Below, piece after piece: positions 34,201 through 45,830 of a stretch of 64,000 bases of DNA. The notes below the pieces were generated by a model. It was not told the origin of the DNA. It searched no databases and worked only from the letters and a program-made list of their open reading frames with translations. The translations under genes were made by a program, and so were the position numbers. The DNA is taken from NCBI GenBank assembly GCA_015847255.1, contig JADLZK010002635.1, positions 186,001-250,000 on the forward strand, written 5' to 3'. Position 1 is the stretch's first letter; each line of letters opens with the position of its first letter. The DNA comes from Hyparrhenia diplandra (taxonomy: Eukaryota > Streptophyta > Magnoliopsida > Poales > Poaceae).

Positions 34201-35141
34201 GGCGGTTCGGCGGCGGCGAAAATGAAGAAAAGAAGACGACGTCGCCGGCGATGGCCTATTTATAGGGGATGGAGGTTGGACAGGTGGACAGCGACGTCGC
34301 AAAGCCCCTCGGCCGGTCGATTTCGCGAAAGGACGGCGGTGGACGGCGGCGCGGCGACGGTCAGCGGCAGCGGTGGCGAGAAGAGGATTGGGTCGGGCAC
34401 TATAGCAGAGAAACCCTAACATCAAATTTGTCAAATTACTCTCAAAATTTGAACTAAACTCAAAAATCTCCAAAACAAAGTTTGCTTAAAATTTCAAGAT
34501 CTACAAATTCCATAATTGGAGAATTTTCACACGGAAATTGAACTTTTGAAATGGGGTCAAAAAGTAAGAAATTTGAATTCAAAATTACTTTTAAAATTAT
34601 GTAGAAACTTGAAAAACCATGTACATATCTTTTGTTCATCACAACAAGATCTACAAACTAGCTTTTTGGAAGTTTTGTCAAATTTTGCCTAGATTTTGAA
34701 ATAAGGAAAAGGGGGTAAAAAAGGGTTTTTGTCGAATTCAAAATTACCTTAAAATTTTGAACTAAACTTTGAAAACTCAAAATACCAACTTTGCTCAACT
34801 TTGAAATGTCTACCTTTTTACTTTAATAACCATACCCAAATTCTTGATAAATTTTGAATAAAAGAAAAAGGGACAAAATAGGGTTTAGAAATTAGGGTTT
34901 CCGACAAGGGGGGTACCTTCCGGATTTCATTTCTCAAAGCATAAACTCAAATCCATATTTTTGGTCCAACTCAAGTTGCTTAACAAAGTTTGGAGAACGC
35001 GCCATGCCAACCTAATGACGTCGATTGTGGCCTAAACGACAAGTCACGAAATTAGCGGCTAATCCAATCTTGTGGCCTCGATTTAATAAACTTATCTTCG
35101 TCCAATCCATTGCTTAGGCGATGATTAACACACGGGGTGTT
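31300..35141 (-). repeat. 3' LTR of the LARD-like element
   Basis: In plus-strand coordinates it starts TGAGAACCTCCTAATTACTAG and ends TTAACACACGGGGTGTT. The left 2.2 kb and right 0.7 kb are AT-rich. The stretch from about 33540 to 34420 is GC-rich and holds the promoter. Frames in this GC block (for example 33769-34068 and 34473-33880) are composition artefacts. Confidence 0.93.
34258..34265 (-). promoter_or_regulatory. LTR TATA box (3' LTR)
   Basis: CCCCTATAAATAGGCC on the minus strand is a classical plant TATA box. It is conserved exactly in the other LTR. Transcription would run leftwards into the GC-rich leader. Confidence 0.75.
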
Positions 35142-38100
35142 CTGACCTTTCCCCTTAACGGGAATCTCATCCCGAGGTTCAGAGCGGAAACTTTCAAGAA
35201 AGCGGCGAGAGATTTCCATAGCTTTAAAACTATACTAAAGATGATAGAACTTGCCCACACAATAGACGATTACAAAACCATTGGAGATACAAAAGAGGGT
35301 ACAAGATTACTCCCGGGGTCTAGTGATACATCTATTACATAGTAAAGCCTCACTCCAAAAACTTAGGCAGACGAGGACAAAGAAGAAACACCAAGAAGAT
35401 AAGCAACTAAAACGCAAAAGGACCCCAACGGATCCGGCTTGCGGATGGGATCGAGGAGGCACAACATGTCAAGAAGACACGGGAATGAATCCTAGGGCCA
35501 TAAGCTAGCGGATGTAGACTCGACCTTCTAGGATGGCGGACGGACTTCTTCTTCAACAAGACGCATAGAAACCTTTGACGGGCAACCTGAATCCGCAAGT
35601 AAGAGCTTGAGCTTGAAGTACTAGCTCCCACGTCTTTGTCTCTGGCTCAGTTTCTTCTTAAGCTAGACGGCTTCACCTTGGAGGAGGAAATCGACTCTGC
35701 AATTCTTACAGGAGATTTGCGATGGGCTTTGGAGAGATGGAAGTGGAAAAGCAAGGTACCCAGGTTGCGTTCTATAGCGCAGAGGATCGGATAGAGATCT
35801 TTGCGGCAAGACCGAGGAAGAGGAAGCCGAGAGAGAGAAGAGAGAGAGACAAAAGCGGTTTCACGGGTGGAGCGGCCACCAGCTATGGTGCGCTCTGTGC
35901 TCAAGTTTAGGGTGACAGGATTCCCGCGACGTGGAGGCGAGTAGCGGGCTGAAGCCATGGAGGGGTCCGGTGCGGTGCAAGGGTGAGGGCGACGAGTAAA
36001 CATGGTGCACAAAGAAAGAGGGAGAAAGAGGGTGTGGTGCGGGGAGAAGACGTGACCCGACGAAATGAGTGCGGGCACAGCGAGACTGCAACACGAAAGC
36101 GAGCGCGAGAGGGGCCAGGATGCTCACGACGTTCAGAAGACACGTGGCGGCAATAGAGGCGCCATAGTGATCCCGTCTTCAGCAAGGTCCGAAAATCATT
36201 AGGGTGATGAATCGAATAGAAGGTTCCAAAGTTTCCACTATTAGCACAACTTAGAATTCAAATAAAACAATCTGCGTGCCCCTCGCGATGTCACAGAAAT
36301 GTTGGACATGATTATAGCTTGGTAAATCCCAATTAAATGCAAAAGGCAAAGAAAGATAAAACTTTTTGAAACAGGACAACTTTTCCGATCTTTCATGTCC
36401 TCTCGATCCAACAAAGGATTGGCGGCATAAGTTGCTTGGCGGTGGTCAACGCTACCTTCGAGAGATCATTAGCGGGGTCCCTTATCTACCACTTCTTGTA
36501 GTCCGTTAATGTTGATGTCGGTGACTTGCTCTTCAAGGGTCACCTTCCTTGTAACTTTTAGAAAGAACTCACAAAGCAACTGATCCGATATACATGTCCT
36601 CGGATAGAATATAGATAGATGGCCAAGGAAAATTCATGGCGAGGAAATGCTTTAGTGTAGTTTTGTAATGGATCATGATTAGAAATCATTAATCATAACA
36701 CCACGGCCAAAACCACAACCACGGAGAGAGTCCATATGATAAAAATTAGTGGTGACCAAGGATTTACAAACGAAGGATAGCAAACAAAAAGAGTTCCAAG
36801 GTGTAGAGTCACTATGGAGGTGATTCAAGATCAAAGCTAAGGATATAATACTAGAAAAGTTTGGATAGAAGAGTTTGGAAATTATCAACCAAGATTCTAG
36901 GGTAAAAACCAAGGAGTTATCGAAAACCAAAGAGAGATGTGCATGGCAAGAGTCGTCTAAGAGACCCAACAAAAACTTGGCTTGATTCCACACGGCAACA
37001 ACACAAGCCGTGGCAAAACTTACATATAACATCCTAGCTGGACTAGGGTTCAACCAAAGTTACACCTGAGACTAGCGGTAGAACACAAACAACACCCAAC
37101 ATTGATAAAATTCATTCATGAAAACTAACTTATTAAACATCTAATAAATTCACAAAAAATTTACCAAGCTCTCAATTAATAACAAAAACCTCATTTCATA
37201 AAACATATGAAACACCTCATGTGCACTATATAAATGCTAAAATCAACATATGCAATGCAATGATATCTACTCATAATGCAACAAGATGATCATGAATAAG
37301 CTGGAATATGAAGATCTTTCCCCCTTAAAAGAAATCTAATTCGAAATTTCAAGGTGACAAATTCCGTGGGATAAGTATTGGGAAGGGAAATGTGTCAAAT
37401 ATATATTGACTTATAAGAAATTTTTGCAAAACAACAAAGTTGATATCAAGATTGCAACTGAAGAAAAAAAGGTGATTGCAACCAATAAGGGTTTTTTTTG
37501 AAAATTTTTGAGGAGTTCGGATATAAATTTCGAAAAGAGTTTGCAACGAAGGTGAAAGCACGGTAATCGTAAATTATAGGGAATCATGATCATAGACCCC
37601 CGTTTCGGTCATGGATCATGGTTCCACTTTAGGACACAACTATAGTAATTTCCAATCAACACCTGTTGACTATCAAAATGAAGGATTAGCATGTGTCGGG
37701 ATTGAAGGAATCGAAACTTCGACACATGCATGAATTGAGAAATCAAGGAATAATCGAGGCTTTTACATAGAGTTAACATGGCAAGGTGCAAGCTCCCAAA
37801 GATTGGAACTTATGAAGCAAAGATTATCAAATGGAAGTCCGTTAACCAAAAACACGGTATAGGACAAAATTAAGGACAAACAACTATATAAAGAAGAATA
37901 GTTGTGCGAATGAAAGGAGGAAATCTCAACATTATGATAGGATGCATGTTCGCCCTATACGTCTTCACAATATTAGGAGTATTCCGTCTTTCGTCATGTT
38001 AGATGTTAGTAGATTATAGGGCTTTACTTTATATACTATCTTCTTTGCACCAAACGAGATGTTAAGAAGCACTTAGCAAAACATTGCCGGTGAAGTTAAC

Positions 38101-38324
38101 TCTCTAGTTGTTCTTCAAAAGATGACATGAAAACTTCTTGAAATCTTTTACTTGACTCGTCGAAAAAAAAAAATCTTCACGAAAGCTTCCGGCAAGCATA
38201 AGGAAAGAAAGAAGATCATTTTAAAATTGTTACTTTCAAAAACTTTTAGATTACAAAATCATTTTGAAGTTTTCAAAGGTAATATTATAGCTGGTCCTAA
38301 GTATGAGCTCGATACCACTCAGAA
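35142..38324 (-). other. Internal domain of the LARD-like element, non-coding
   Basis: About 3.2 kb between the LTRs. Open frames are short (the longest about 140 codons, near 36078-35647, Ser/Pro/Arg-rich). None shows capsid, protease, reverse transcriptase, RNase H or integrase motifs. The element would need proteins from an autonomous partner. Confidence 0.75.
38305..38317 (-). promoter_or_regulatory. Primer binding site
   Basis: TGGTATCGAGCTC on the minus strand, seven bases inside the 5' LTR. It resembles the plant initiator-Met PBS TGGTATCAGAGC with one base missing and small changes. Confidence 0.75.
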
Positions 38325-41300
38325 TGAGAACCTCCTAATTACTAGGCCCACACGCACTGTCATTGTCTCAAAGACCTCGGCAAAGAAGTGCGTATGCACC
38401 CAATAACTTAAGAAGCTTTGCCGAGTGTCATCGAAACCCCGATTACACCACTCATACCAGGATCAACAAAGGAGTAGCTACAACATTTGTTACAAAAATA
38501 TAGATCGAAAGTGCGGAAGAATAATAACATTAATTTTACAAAATGTGAGCAAGTTACTTTGAGTAAACTTAACTTAATTTACGGAAGCTGAGTTATAACT
38601 TTAGGAAACATCCAAGTCATGTTGAGCCCACCGACACAACCTTGGTTAATAGCACGAGTCAGTACCTGCAACAGGGGTTAACAAACCCTGAGTACGGGAG
38701 TACTCAACAAGACTTACCCGACTAAAGAAAATAGGAGAAGACTCGGGAATGTTGGTCTAATAGGATTCAAGGTAAGGCTTTTAGCAAGAATCAAGGACTC
38801 TTTTTGCAGAAAAGCTTACTAGTAATGAATCCTTACTTTCAATATTTTAATCCCAATTTAGTTTCTCACCTACTCTAGGTGATCTTACACTAGAGCACAC
38901 ACTTCTTAGATATACCATCACTTCATTGTTTCATAATTAATCTACGATATAAGTCGGAAACCGAGTCTCCATATCCGAGAAGCACGGCGATTTTGAAACC
39001 GATTAACCCACCGGGAGTTCTTTCCACACGACATATGTAGCACTTAAGCTTGCATATATCAACCCTTTCTTGGATACTCAAAACGGAACCACGTCCTACG
39101 CCACCCGAGAGCACAGTACACCTCACACCCGGGGAATCTAACCCACGGGCATCCAGGACTTTAACCCACGAGTGTACACGCTACTCCCGCCATCTCTCCA
39201 CTCCCAAAGGCGCGGTTATGCGTTTCCGATTTGGCACCCCGAGATCGGGCTTACTAGAGTATGTGGTCAAGATTAGTTTCGATCGTCACCGGGCGACGCC
39301 CGAGCGAGGCGTGCCATTGGTCAAAAGACCTCAGCGCAGTGCGTTCCATAGTCTCGGGCACACAGGCCTACACGCGGTCCTTAATCGACAAGCCGGAAAT
39401 ACTACACCGAGACTCCTTTCTCAATGCAAATTACCCGACCCGGTCTCAATTTCACTACCATATCCCAGTATGGTTTCATCATATAACATCCTTGTTCATC
39501 AAATGCCCATTCAGGCTATTATAAAAGACTTGTCACATTTTGACTCAAAAGTCTAACTAATTTAGCATGGCTAAGCATTTCTAAGCATTTTAACCAAAAC
39601 GGGTTATCAAGGTAGATATCAAAATAAACAAGGATTGATAATGCATCAATTAGGTTATCACACAACTCTTATCACCTAATGCGATTGTATAAAGCAAAGG
39701 TGATATAAAGCTTTTGTAAAAACACAAGGAATGTTTAAATGAACAGGGGCTTGCACGTGTTGCGTGGAAAGTCAAATTCTCGAAGAAAGATTGTCGAAGT
39801 AAAACTTGACATTATCCTTGTCGACGGACGGATCTTCTCGAAGCTTGATCATTGCAAACCATATCGATTACCTTCTCCAAAGCTTCATCATCACGATCCG
39901 ACTCACTCTCGTATACTCTACACGTAGATGATGATGCATGCTTTAGCGTGATGGAATGGTAAACATGATGCTTGATGATGTATGTAATAATAAATATCTT
40001 AAGTACAACTTTCTTTCACGATAAAGTTGCAACCCAACAAAACCAACTTGTTGAACTACTCTACAAGATATCATCACCATTACCTAAGGAGTTCTCAAGG
40101 ACCATTTGATTGTGGTATGATCCAAGATTCACAAAACAATCCAAAGTCACACAAAAATCTAAGTCGTTATACACTAAACATCACCTTTAACAATTAAATA
40201 AATAAAGCATAAAATAATAAATAAATAAACTTTGTCAAAATGATCCCAAGCTTTTTATGCAGATAGATCATAGCATAAAACAGTGTCAAAATAATTTTCA
40301 TGGTTTTTGGATAAATAAAATAATTATTAAAAATCAAGGAAGATGCATTTTTCAATTAAAATTTGTATTTTTAAATCATGCCCAAACTATTTAAAATTAA
40401 AGTTTCATAATTTTCCTAGATAGTACATATGATGGGAAGGCTACACAAAAATTTTCATGATTTTAGAAACTATATTTGAATTTATATGAAATTTGGAAAA
40501 ATGCAGACACTATTCAAATAATTGAAATTGAATACAACATTTCATAATTGAAAAAGGGTTTTGGGTTGAATTCTGGCCCGACACGTGCATGGTCCGATCT
40601 GTGTTCACGGGCCACTCGCGTGCATGGTTGACCGGTACAAAGTGAATAGTGATGGGCGGCCCGGTGAGCGAATGCCCGCCCGTTATCGCGTTTCTATGGC
40701 CCTACCGAGGTGAGAGCACGCCGGCGACGACACGCTGGCGCTCACCGCTGGCGGCGGGCGGCGCTTGATCAGCGTTCGGCGTCGGGCGGAGGACCAAATG
40801 GAGAACAAAAAGAAGGAGGGCGCCGGGAGCTCACCGAACTTGAACGTGACTTGGTTTCACGGAACGAGCCGGAGATGGATCGACGGCGGCGACGGGCGGC
40901 TTCGAAGACGGCAAGACGACGGCGTTCCGTGCAGCGAGGCATCGGCTGAGAAAATAAAGAGGTCGATCACCTCCACGACACCAAAGCGGATCGATTTGTG
41001 AAAAGAAATCAACCGGAGGTTCACCGAGCAAGGACAACGACGGGCGACGAGCTTCGCGGGCGGCGCTCCGAACGTGGCGGAGAAGATGAGCTCGCGGTGG
41101 CGATTCCGCGGCGAGAGGGGTCGTGGCCGGTATCGAGGGAGGTAAGGCGATTCTGCGGCCGATGGTGTGGTTATTTTGAGGAGAGGACGCTCGACGACGA
41201 CGCACGACGGGCGGGTGGCGGCGGTTCCGGCGGCGAAAATGAAGAAAAGAAGACGACGTCGCCGGCGATGGCCTATTTATAGGGGATGAAGGTTGGACAG

Positions 41301-42160
41301 GTGGACAGCGACGTCGCGAAGCCCCTCGGCCGGTCGATTTCGCGAAAGGACGGCGGTGGACGGTGGCGCGACGGTCAACGGCGGCGGTGGCGAAGAGGAT
41401 TGGGCCGGGCAATCAGAAAGCGTAGAAACCCTAACATCAAATTTGTCAAATTACTCTCAAAATTTGAACTAAACTCAAAAATCTCCAAAAACAAAGTTTG
41501 CTTAAAATTTCAAGATCTACAAATTTCATAATTGGAGAATTTTCAAATTCGGCTGGAAATTGAACTTTTGAAATGGGGTCAAAAAGTAAGAAATTTGAAT
41601 TCAAAATTACTTTTAAAATTATTTAGAAACTTGAAAAACCTTGTACATATCTTTTTGTTCATCACAACAAGATCTACAAACTAGCTTTTGGAAGTTTTGT
41701 CAAATTTTGCCTAGATTTTGAAATAAGGAAAAGGGGGTAAAAAGGGTTTTGTCGAATTCAAAATTACCTTAAAATTTTGAACTAAACTTTGAAAACTCAA
41801 AATACCAACTTTGCTCAACTTTGAAATGTCTACCTTTTTTGCTTTAATAACCATACCCAAATTCTTGATAAATTTTGAATAAAAGAAAAAGGGACACAAT
41901 AGGGTTTAGAAATTAGGGTTTCCGACAAGGGGGTAACTTCCGGATTTCATTTCTCAAAGCATAAACTCAAATCCATATTTTTGGTCCAACTCAAGTTGCT
42001 TAACAAAGTTTGGAGAACGCGCCATGCCAACTTAATGACGTCGGTTGACGGCCTAAACGACAAGTCCGAAATTAGCGATTGATCCAATCTTGTGGCCTCG
42101 ATTTAATAAACTTATCTTCGTCCAATCCATTGCTTAGCCGATGATTAACACTGGGGTGTT
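38325..42160 (-). repeat. 5' LTR of the LARD-like element
   Basis: In plus-strand coordinates it starts TGAGAACCTCCTAATTACTAG and ends TTAACACTGGGGTGTT. Nearly identical to 31300-35141 in AT-rich parts (for example about 39960-40560 against 32940-33540), but with many 1-3 base indels and substitutions in the GC-rich part (about 40570-41430). Confidence 0.93.
41274..41281 (-). promoter_or_regulatory. LTR TATA box (5' LTR)
   Basis: CCCCTATAAATAGGCC on the minus strand, the same as in the other LTR. In the 5' LTR this would be the active promoter of the element. Confidence 0.75.
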
Positions 42161-42162
42161 AC

Positions 42163-43138
42163 GGCGTCTTAGGGGATCTAAACACAGGAAGATTGCTATG
42201 CTCAGGTCCAAGGCTACGCTAATAATTGTTCTGAAAAAAATACAACATGAAGGTGAAGTCGTCATCGCCTACAATGGTTCAAACTAGCCGGCCCGGGGAG
42301 ATTGAAACGAAGCCACCGCACATAGTTATGAAGATTGCGAGAATTGCTGCTTAATTGGTCTTGGAAAGATGTCATGCTTTTATTTATGTCTATGGTCATT
42401 GGTCTTCTTATTTTAGAAGTTGATGTAGGCTTAGTTTCTAGAACATTAGGTGAATTTTGTTGTATTAAACCATTAAATCTGTAATGTTTTGACGATATTA
42501 ATGTATGATGATTTTTCGGATTTAAAAAGAGCTGAATTCCATGAATAAATTCAAAAATTTAAAAATGTTAAAACAAAAACGCCGGGTGGCATGGGCCCAA
42601 CAGTGAATGACAAACAAATCGGTAGTGTAACTACACCAAACACCGTCGGTTTGAATTAGAAACCGTCATCGATGATAGAAAGAGAATTGTCGGCCGCATT
42701 AACCAACCGATAGTGTCCACTCTAATAATTATTTCGGGTTGAAATCAACCGACGGTGTTCACATAAAGTTCAATGACGCAACATTGTTAGCTCTTCGATA
42801 CAATCGGCCGACACAAGGTAACCCGGTAGTGTTATTCTCTCAGTTTTGTCGTTTTGTTAAAGCCCGGCAGTGCTCACAATATCAACTCTGTTGTCTGACT
42901 TCCGAACTGGCGTTGCTTGGGTTAAAAATGCTGTCGGTCGGTGGATCACCCGACAGTGTTCGGTGACAGTGCGCTGCCGGTTTCATATCGAACCGGCAGT
43001 CTCTCCTCAAATCACCGCCGGTGTTTCGACCCGGTAGTGTTTGAAAACCCACATCACTACCGCTTTGGTTATGTCGGTTCAGTTTTTGGTAGTGAAGGGG
43101 GTTTGAGCCCGGCAATAATGTACAATTCAGTAGTAGTG
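42163..43138. repeat. Right arm and subterminal repeats of the CACTA element
   Basis: From about 42590 to 43138 the motifs ACCGTCGGTT, CCGATAGTGTCC, CCGACGGTGTTC, CCGGTAGTGTT, CCCGGCAGTGCTC, CCCGACAGTGTTCGG, ACCGGCAGT and CACCGCCGGTGTTTC recur at roughly 40-60 base spacing in both orientations. These are the transposase-binding-type repeats seen in CACTA elements. 42163-42590 is AT-rich and non-coding. Confidence 0.8.
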
Positions 43139-43141
43139 ATA

Positions 43142-44177
43142 GTATCGGACGAGTAAAACGTTTTGGTCTAATTTGATTCTTTTGTCCAACGAAAAGTGTA
43201 AACAAGCCTACAAATTGAATCCTTCCATCAGCATAGAAGTACAAACCTAGAAATCCATATCCATTGGTTTCCAAGTCTAGGTCACCTTTTCAACACAATT
43301 TAACCAAATTTCATTAGCACATGAACTTTTAAACGGGCAACAAGCTTAATTTCCAAATTTCATCAATTTGAACGAGCACGTCCATAAGTTTTCCTCATTT
43401 TAATCCTAGACTAGACTTTTTTTTTTGGCTAAACCTGGTACCTAAAAATAGCTGATGTACAAATTTTGCATGAGAATGGTGCTTTTTTAATGGGCCTTAA
43501 ATGATCACAGTCAACTCTCAGTATAGCCAAACACCTATACTTGATTAATCCGGATAGCAATCCTACACTTAATGGGCCATCCATAAGAAGAAAAAAAAAG
43601 TCCAACAATACTATCTAGGCTTTGGATTTGATTCTCTTGTATTCGAGTGTGGTATTTCCACTATGGTATTCGTCGGCGTTTGAGCTGAAAACCGTGAAAA
43701 CAGTTGTGCGAAACTGCAAAGTCCCGAATTGTTGTTTTTCTAAAGACAAAATATCTTCATGTGTTTTTTTCTCCTTAGGACCACTACAGCACTTTGGGCA
43801 AGATATATATACCTTGGAGACAGTGACACATGGAGCGATAATTGGTTTCACTTTTCAGCTAGAGAGCAAGGCAACAGTGCAGTGGAACTCTTTATCGAAA
43901 CCGAAATAAAGGTTTGATTTAATGCACGTGACATTATCTCACTTTTTTTTTTTTTTTTGAACCTCACTCCTCATATTATTGGAAGAAAGAACATCATTTC
44001 ACACATGTTCGTCTGTTGATCGAGCTCGGTTTGTGACACAAGGGATCCCTTGTTACAGTCACTTTAAGGTCGGCATGAGGTGGTTTCAGATGCGATCCAT
44101 GATTTCGCCGCCTACACGATGACGACGCAGCATGTGCTCTTTTGAGTTCGGAGAAGCTTCTTTGGGCCACGCATGAC
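43142..44177. other. Intergenic with a long poly-T
   Basis: No gene recognised. A run of about 18 T at 43943-43960 followed by GAACCTCACTCC may be the tail of a minus-strand retroelement, but no target duplication was found. Confidence 0.45.
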
Positions 44178-44180
44178 TTA

Positions 44181-44516
44181 GGGCGTCTCCAACTCCAATG
44201 ATGGCCAAATGGTTAGTCTAGAAGGTATTCTATTTTGGTTATGACCAGCAATTTGTAAACAGCTAACTAGATGAGGTATATAAAAAAAAATTCATTGGCT
44301 ATCAATGAGAGATCAAATAGCTAGCGACTCTCAAATAGGTAGCGACTAATATATAACTAATCTTGCTTAATCTTCTAAAAACATCTCTCTCACATAACTC
44401 TTAACTATAATAATATTTATGTTTTCTTATTTATATGTCTCACCTAGTTATATCTATTTCCAAATTATCATTAATAGCCAATAAAATTTCCTATTTGGCA
44501 ACAGTTGGAGACGCTC
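44181..44516. mobile_element. Tourist-like MITE
   Basis: TTA target duplications at 44178-44180 and 44517-44519. Ends GGGCGTCTCCAACT and AGTTGGAGACGCTC. 336 bases, AT-rich. Confidence 0.9.
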
Positions 44517-44572
44517 TTACGTGCTGAGACAACCGCATCACCACAGCGATGTGTCTACTTTGTTCCATATTA

Positions 44573-44860
44573 GAGCAACTCCAAGAGAGTTGCTAAAAAC
44601 AAATTGCTAAACTCATAATTTAGCCGAGGTCCGAAATAGAAAACCATGCAAAAAAACAAGAAAACTCCAACATTCTTTCTATTATGGCAAAGTAGATGGC
44701 TAGCGGCACATGCAAACTATATTTACCATGCGAGATTGTAGGAATAGCCGGCTTGCTACTTTACAAAACAAGATAGAATAACTGTTGGAGTTCACTTTTT
44801 GCTCTAAAAAGCTAAAAATAGCATACAAAAACACGGATAACATGTCTTTTGGAGATGCTC
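44573..44860. mobile_element. Tourist-like MITE
   Basis: TTA at 44570-44572 and 44861-44863. Ends GAGCAACTCCAAGAG and CTTTTGGAGATGCTC. 288 bases. Confidence 0.87.
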
Positions 44861-45015
44861 TTAACACACCAATCAACCACTACCTTGGTTAGAAATTAGC
44901 CTCCCAACGACAAGCTGTCCGCTAGTCTCTGCGTGTACTTGAAGCATCGATTGGATGTTCCAAGAAGAAAATAAGAGATCAAAGATGATACTACCCTAAA
45001 TATTAATGAGGCTTA

Positions 45016-45244
45016 GAGTGTCCGCAATGGTTAGCTATTTGGCTAGCTAGATGTGACGTGAGAATAAAAAGTAGGAGAGAGAGTAGTCACTGGGTACAAG
45101 CAAATAACTAGACTATTTCACGTAGTCCAAAAACATGTGAGAGGAGCATTTGAGTCCAATAATATAAAATAGTCTTTTCTTCTGTCTTACCCCCACATCA
45201 ACAGACTACATAGCTACCACTGGCTCTTACTATAGCGGACGCCC
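45016..45244. mobile_element. Tourist-like MITE
   Basis: Ends GAGTGTCCGCAATGG and TATAGCGGACGCCC. TTA on the left, TCA on the right, so the duplication is imperfect. 229 bases; inner repeats TGGCTAGCTA / TAGCTACCACTGG. Confidence 0.75.
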
Positions 45245-45461
45245 TCAGCCGAAGCCTACATTTTTAGAGTGTCACTAGGGTCGCTCCTCTCCAATACCAG
45301 CGTACCAGCACACACTGGCCGCTCTAGGGTTCCAGCAACATGTTGTCGTGCGTCCACAAACACGTTGTTATGTCCTCAGGGTCCTCTTATTTACGACGAG
45401 TCCATGTTACAGTGTTCAACCCCAACTCTACTCTATATACTGCCAAGTATATTTTGGAGTC
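45245..45461. other. Short spacer, no gene seen
   Basis: Nothing recognised between two MITEs. Confidence 0.5.
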
Positions 45462-45464
45462 TAA

Positions 45465-45656
45465 GGGGGTATTTGGATTCTTAGACATGTGACTAAACTT
45501 TAGTCACCTAACTAAAATATAAAAGTTGAGGGCACCCTGACTTCTCAATTTTAGTCACCTTTTGAATTTTAGTCACCCCTGTTTGAAAGTGAAGTGACTA
45601 GAAATGATTAAAATAGGGGGTGACTAAAATTTTAGTTACCCAATCCAAACCGACCC
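45465..45656. mobile_element. Tourist-like MITE with GTGACTAAA motifs
   Basis: TAA at 45462-45464 and 45657-45659. Ends GGGGGTATTTGGATTC and CAATCCAAACCGACCC. The interior repeats (T)TTTAGTCAC/GTGACTAAA in both directions, known from a common grass MITE family. 192 bases. Confidence 0.88.
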
Positions 45657-45830
45657 TAAGTGTAACCAAACACATAAATAATTTTCAGAAAGTATGGAAT
45701 TAAAACCCTTCCCCTCTCCTTCCATTAATATCTGACACATTATAGATTGTTATTAGTACAAAATCAAGCAATTCGAACCTCAAATACTTAATTCACTCAA
45801 AAAAAAAACCTCAAATACTTAAAATCTAAA

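Larger units (their letters stand above)
31300..42162 (-). mobile_element. LARD-like LTR retrotransposon (non-autonomous), minus strand
   Basis: Two direct copies of a 3.84 kb sequence (31300-35141 and 38325-42160) flank a 3.2 kb interior. On the minus strand the 5' LTR is the right-hand copy. Just inside it is a primer binding site of the initiator-Met type, and a purine run (AAGGGGAAAGG at about 35145-35155) stands just before the 3' LTR, as a polypurine tract should. No gag or pol domains were seen in the interior. Very long LTRs with a non-coding interior are the definition of LARDs, described in Triticeae. A clear 5-bp target duplication was not identified (GTGTG on the left, ACGGC on the right), so the outer edges may be off by a few bases. 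Confidence 0.88.
27368..43138. mobile_element. CACTA transposon carrying a nested LTR retrotransposon
   Basis: Left end CACCACTACAGATTCGTTC; right end read inward from 43138 CACTACTACTGAATTGTAC. ATA flanks both sides (27365-27367 and 43139-43141), the 3-bp duplication expected for CACTA. Subterminal repeats of the type CGGTAGTG / CCGGCAGTG / CACCGCCGG lie near both ends and mainly in the right 540 bases. Total length is 15,771 bases; removing the nested retrotransposon leaves about 4.9 kb. No CACTA transposase (TnpD/TnpA) was recognised in the remainder, so it is probably non-autonomous. A related solo end lies at 2960-3030. Confidence 0.85.

Noticed and set aside
33769..34473. Apparent coding region in the 3' LTR (and its counterpart at 40710-41412)
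   Set aside because: It occurs in both LTRs but small indels between them break every frame, so it is not under protein-level constraint.
35647..36185. Minus-strand frames in the LARD interior that might be gag
   Set aside because: Ser/Pro/His-rich, overlapping, no zinc knuckle or capsid-like pattern.
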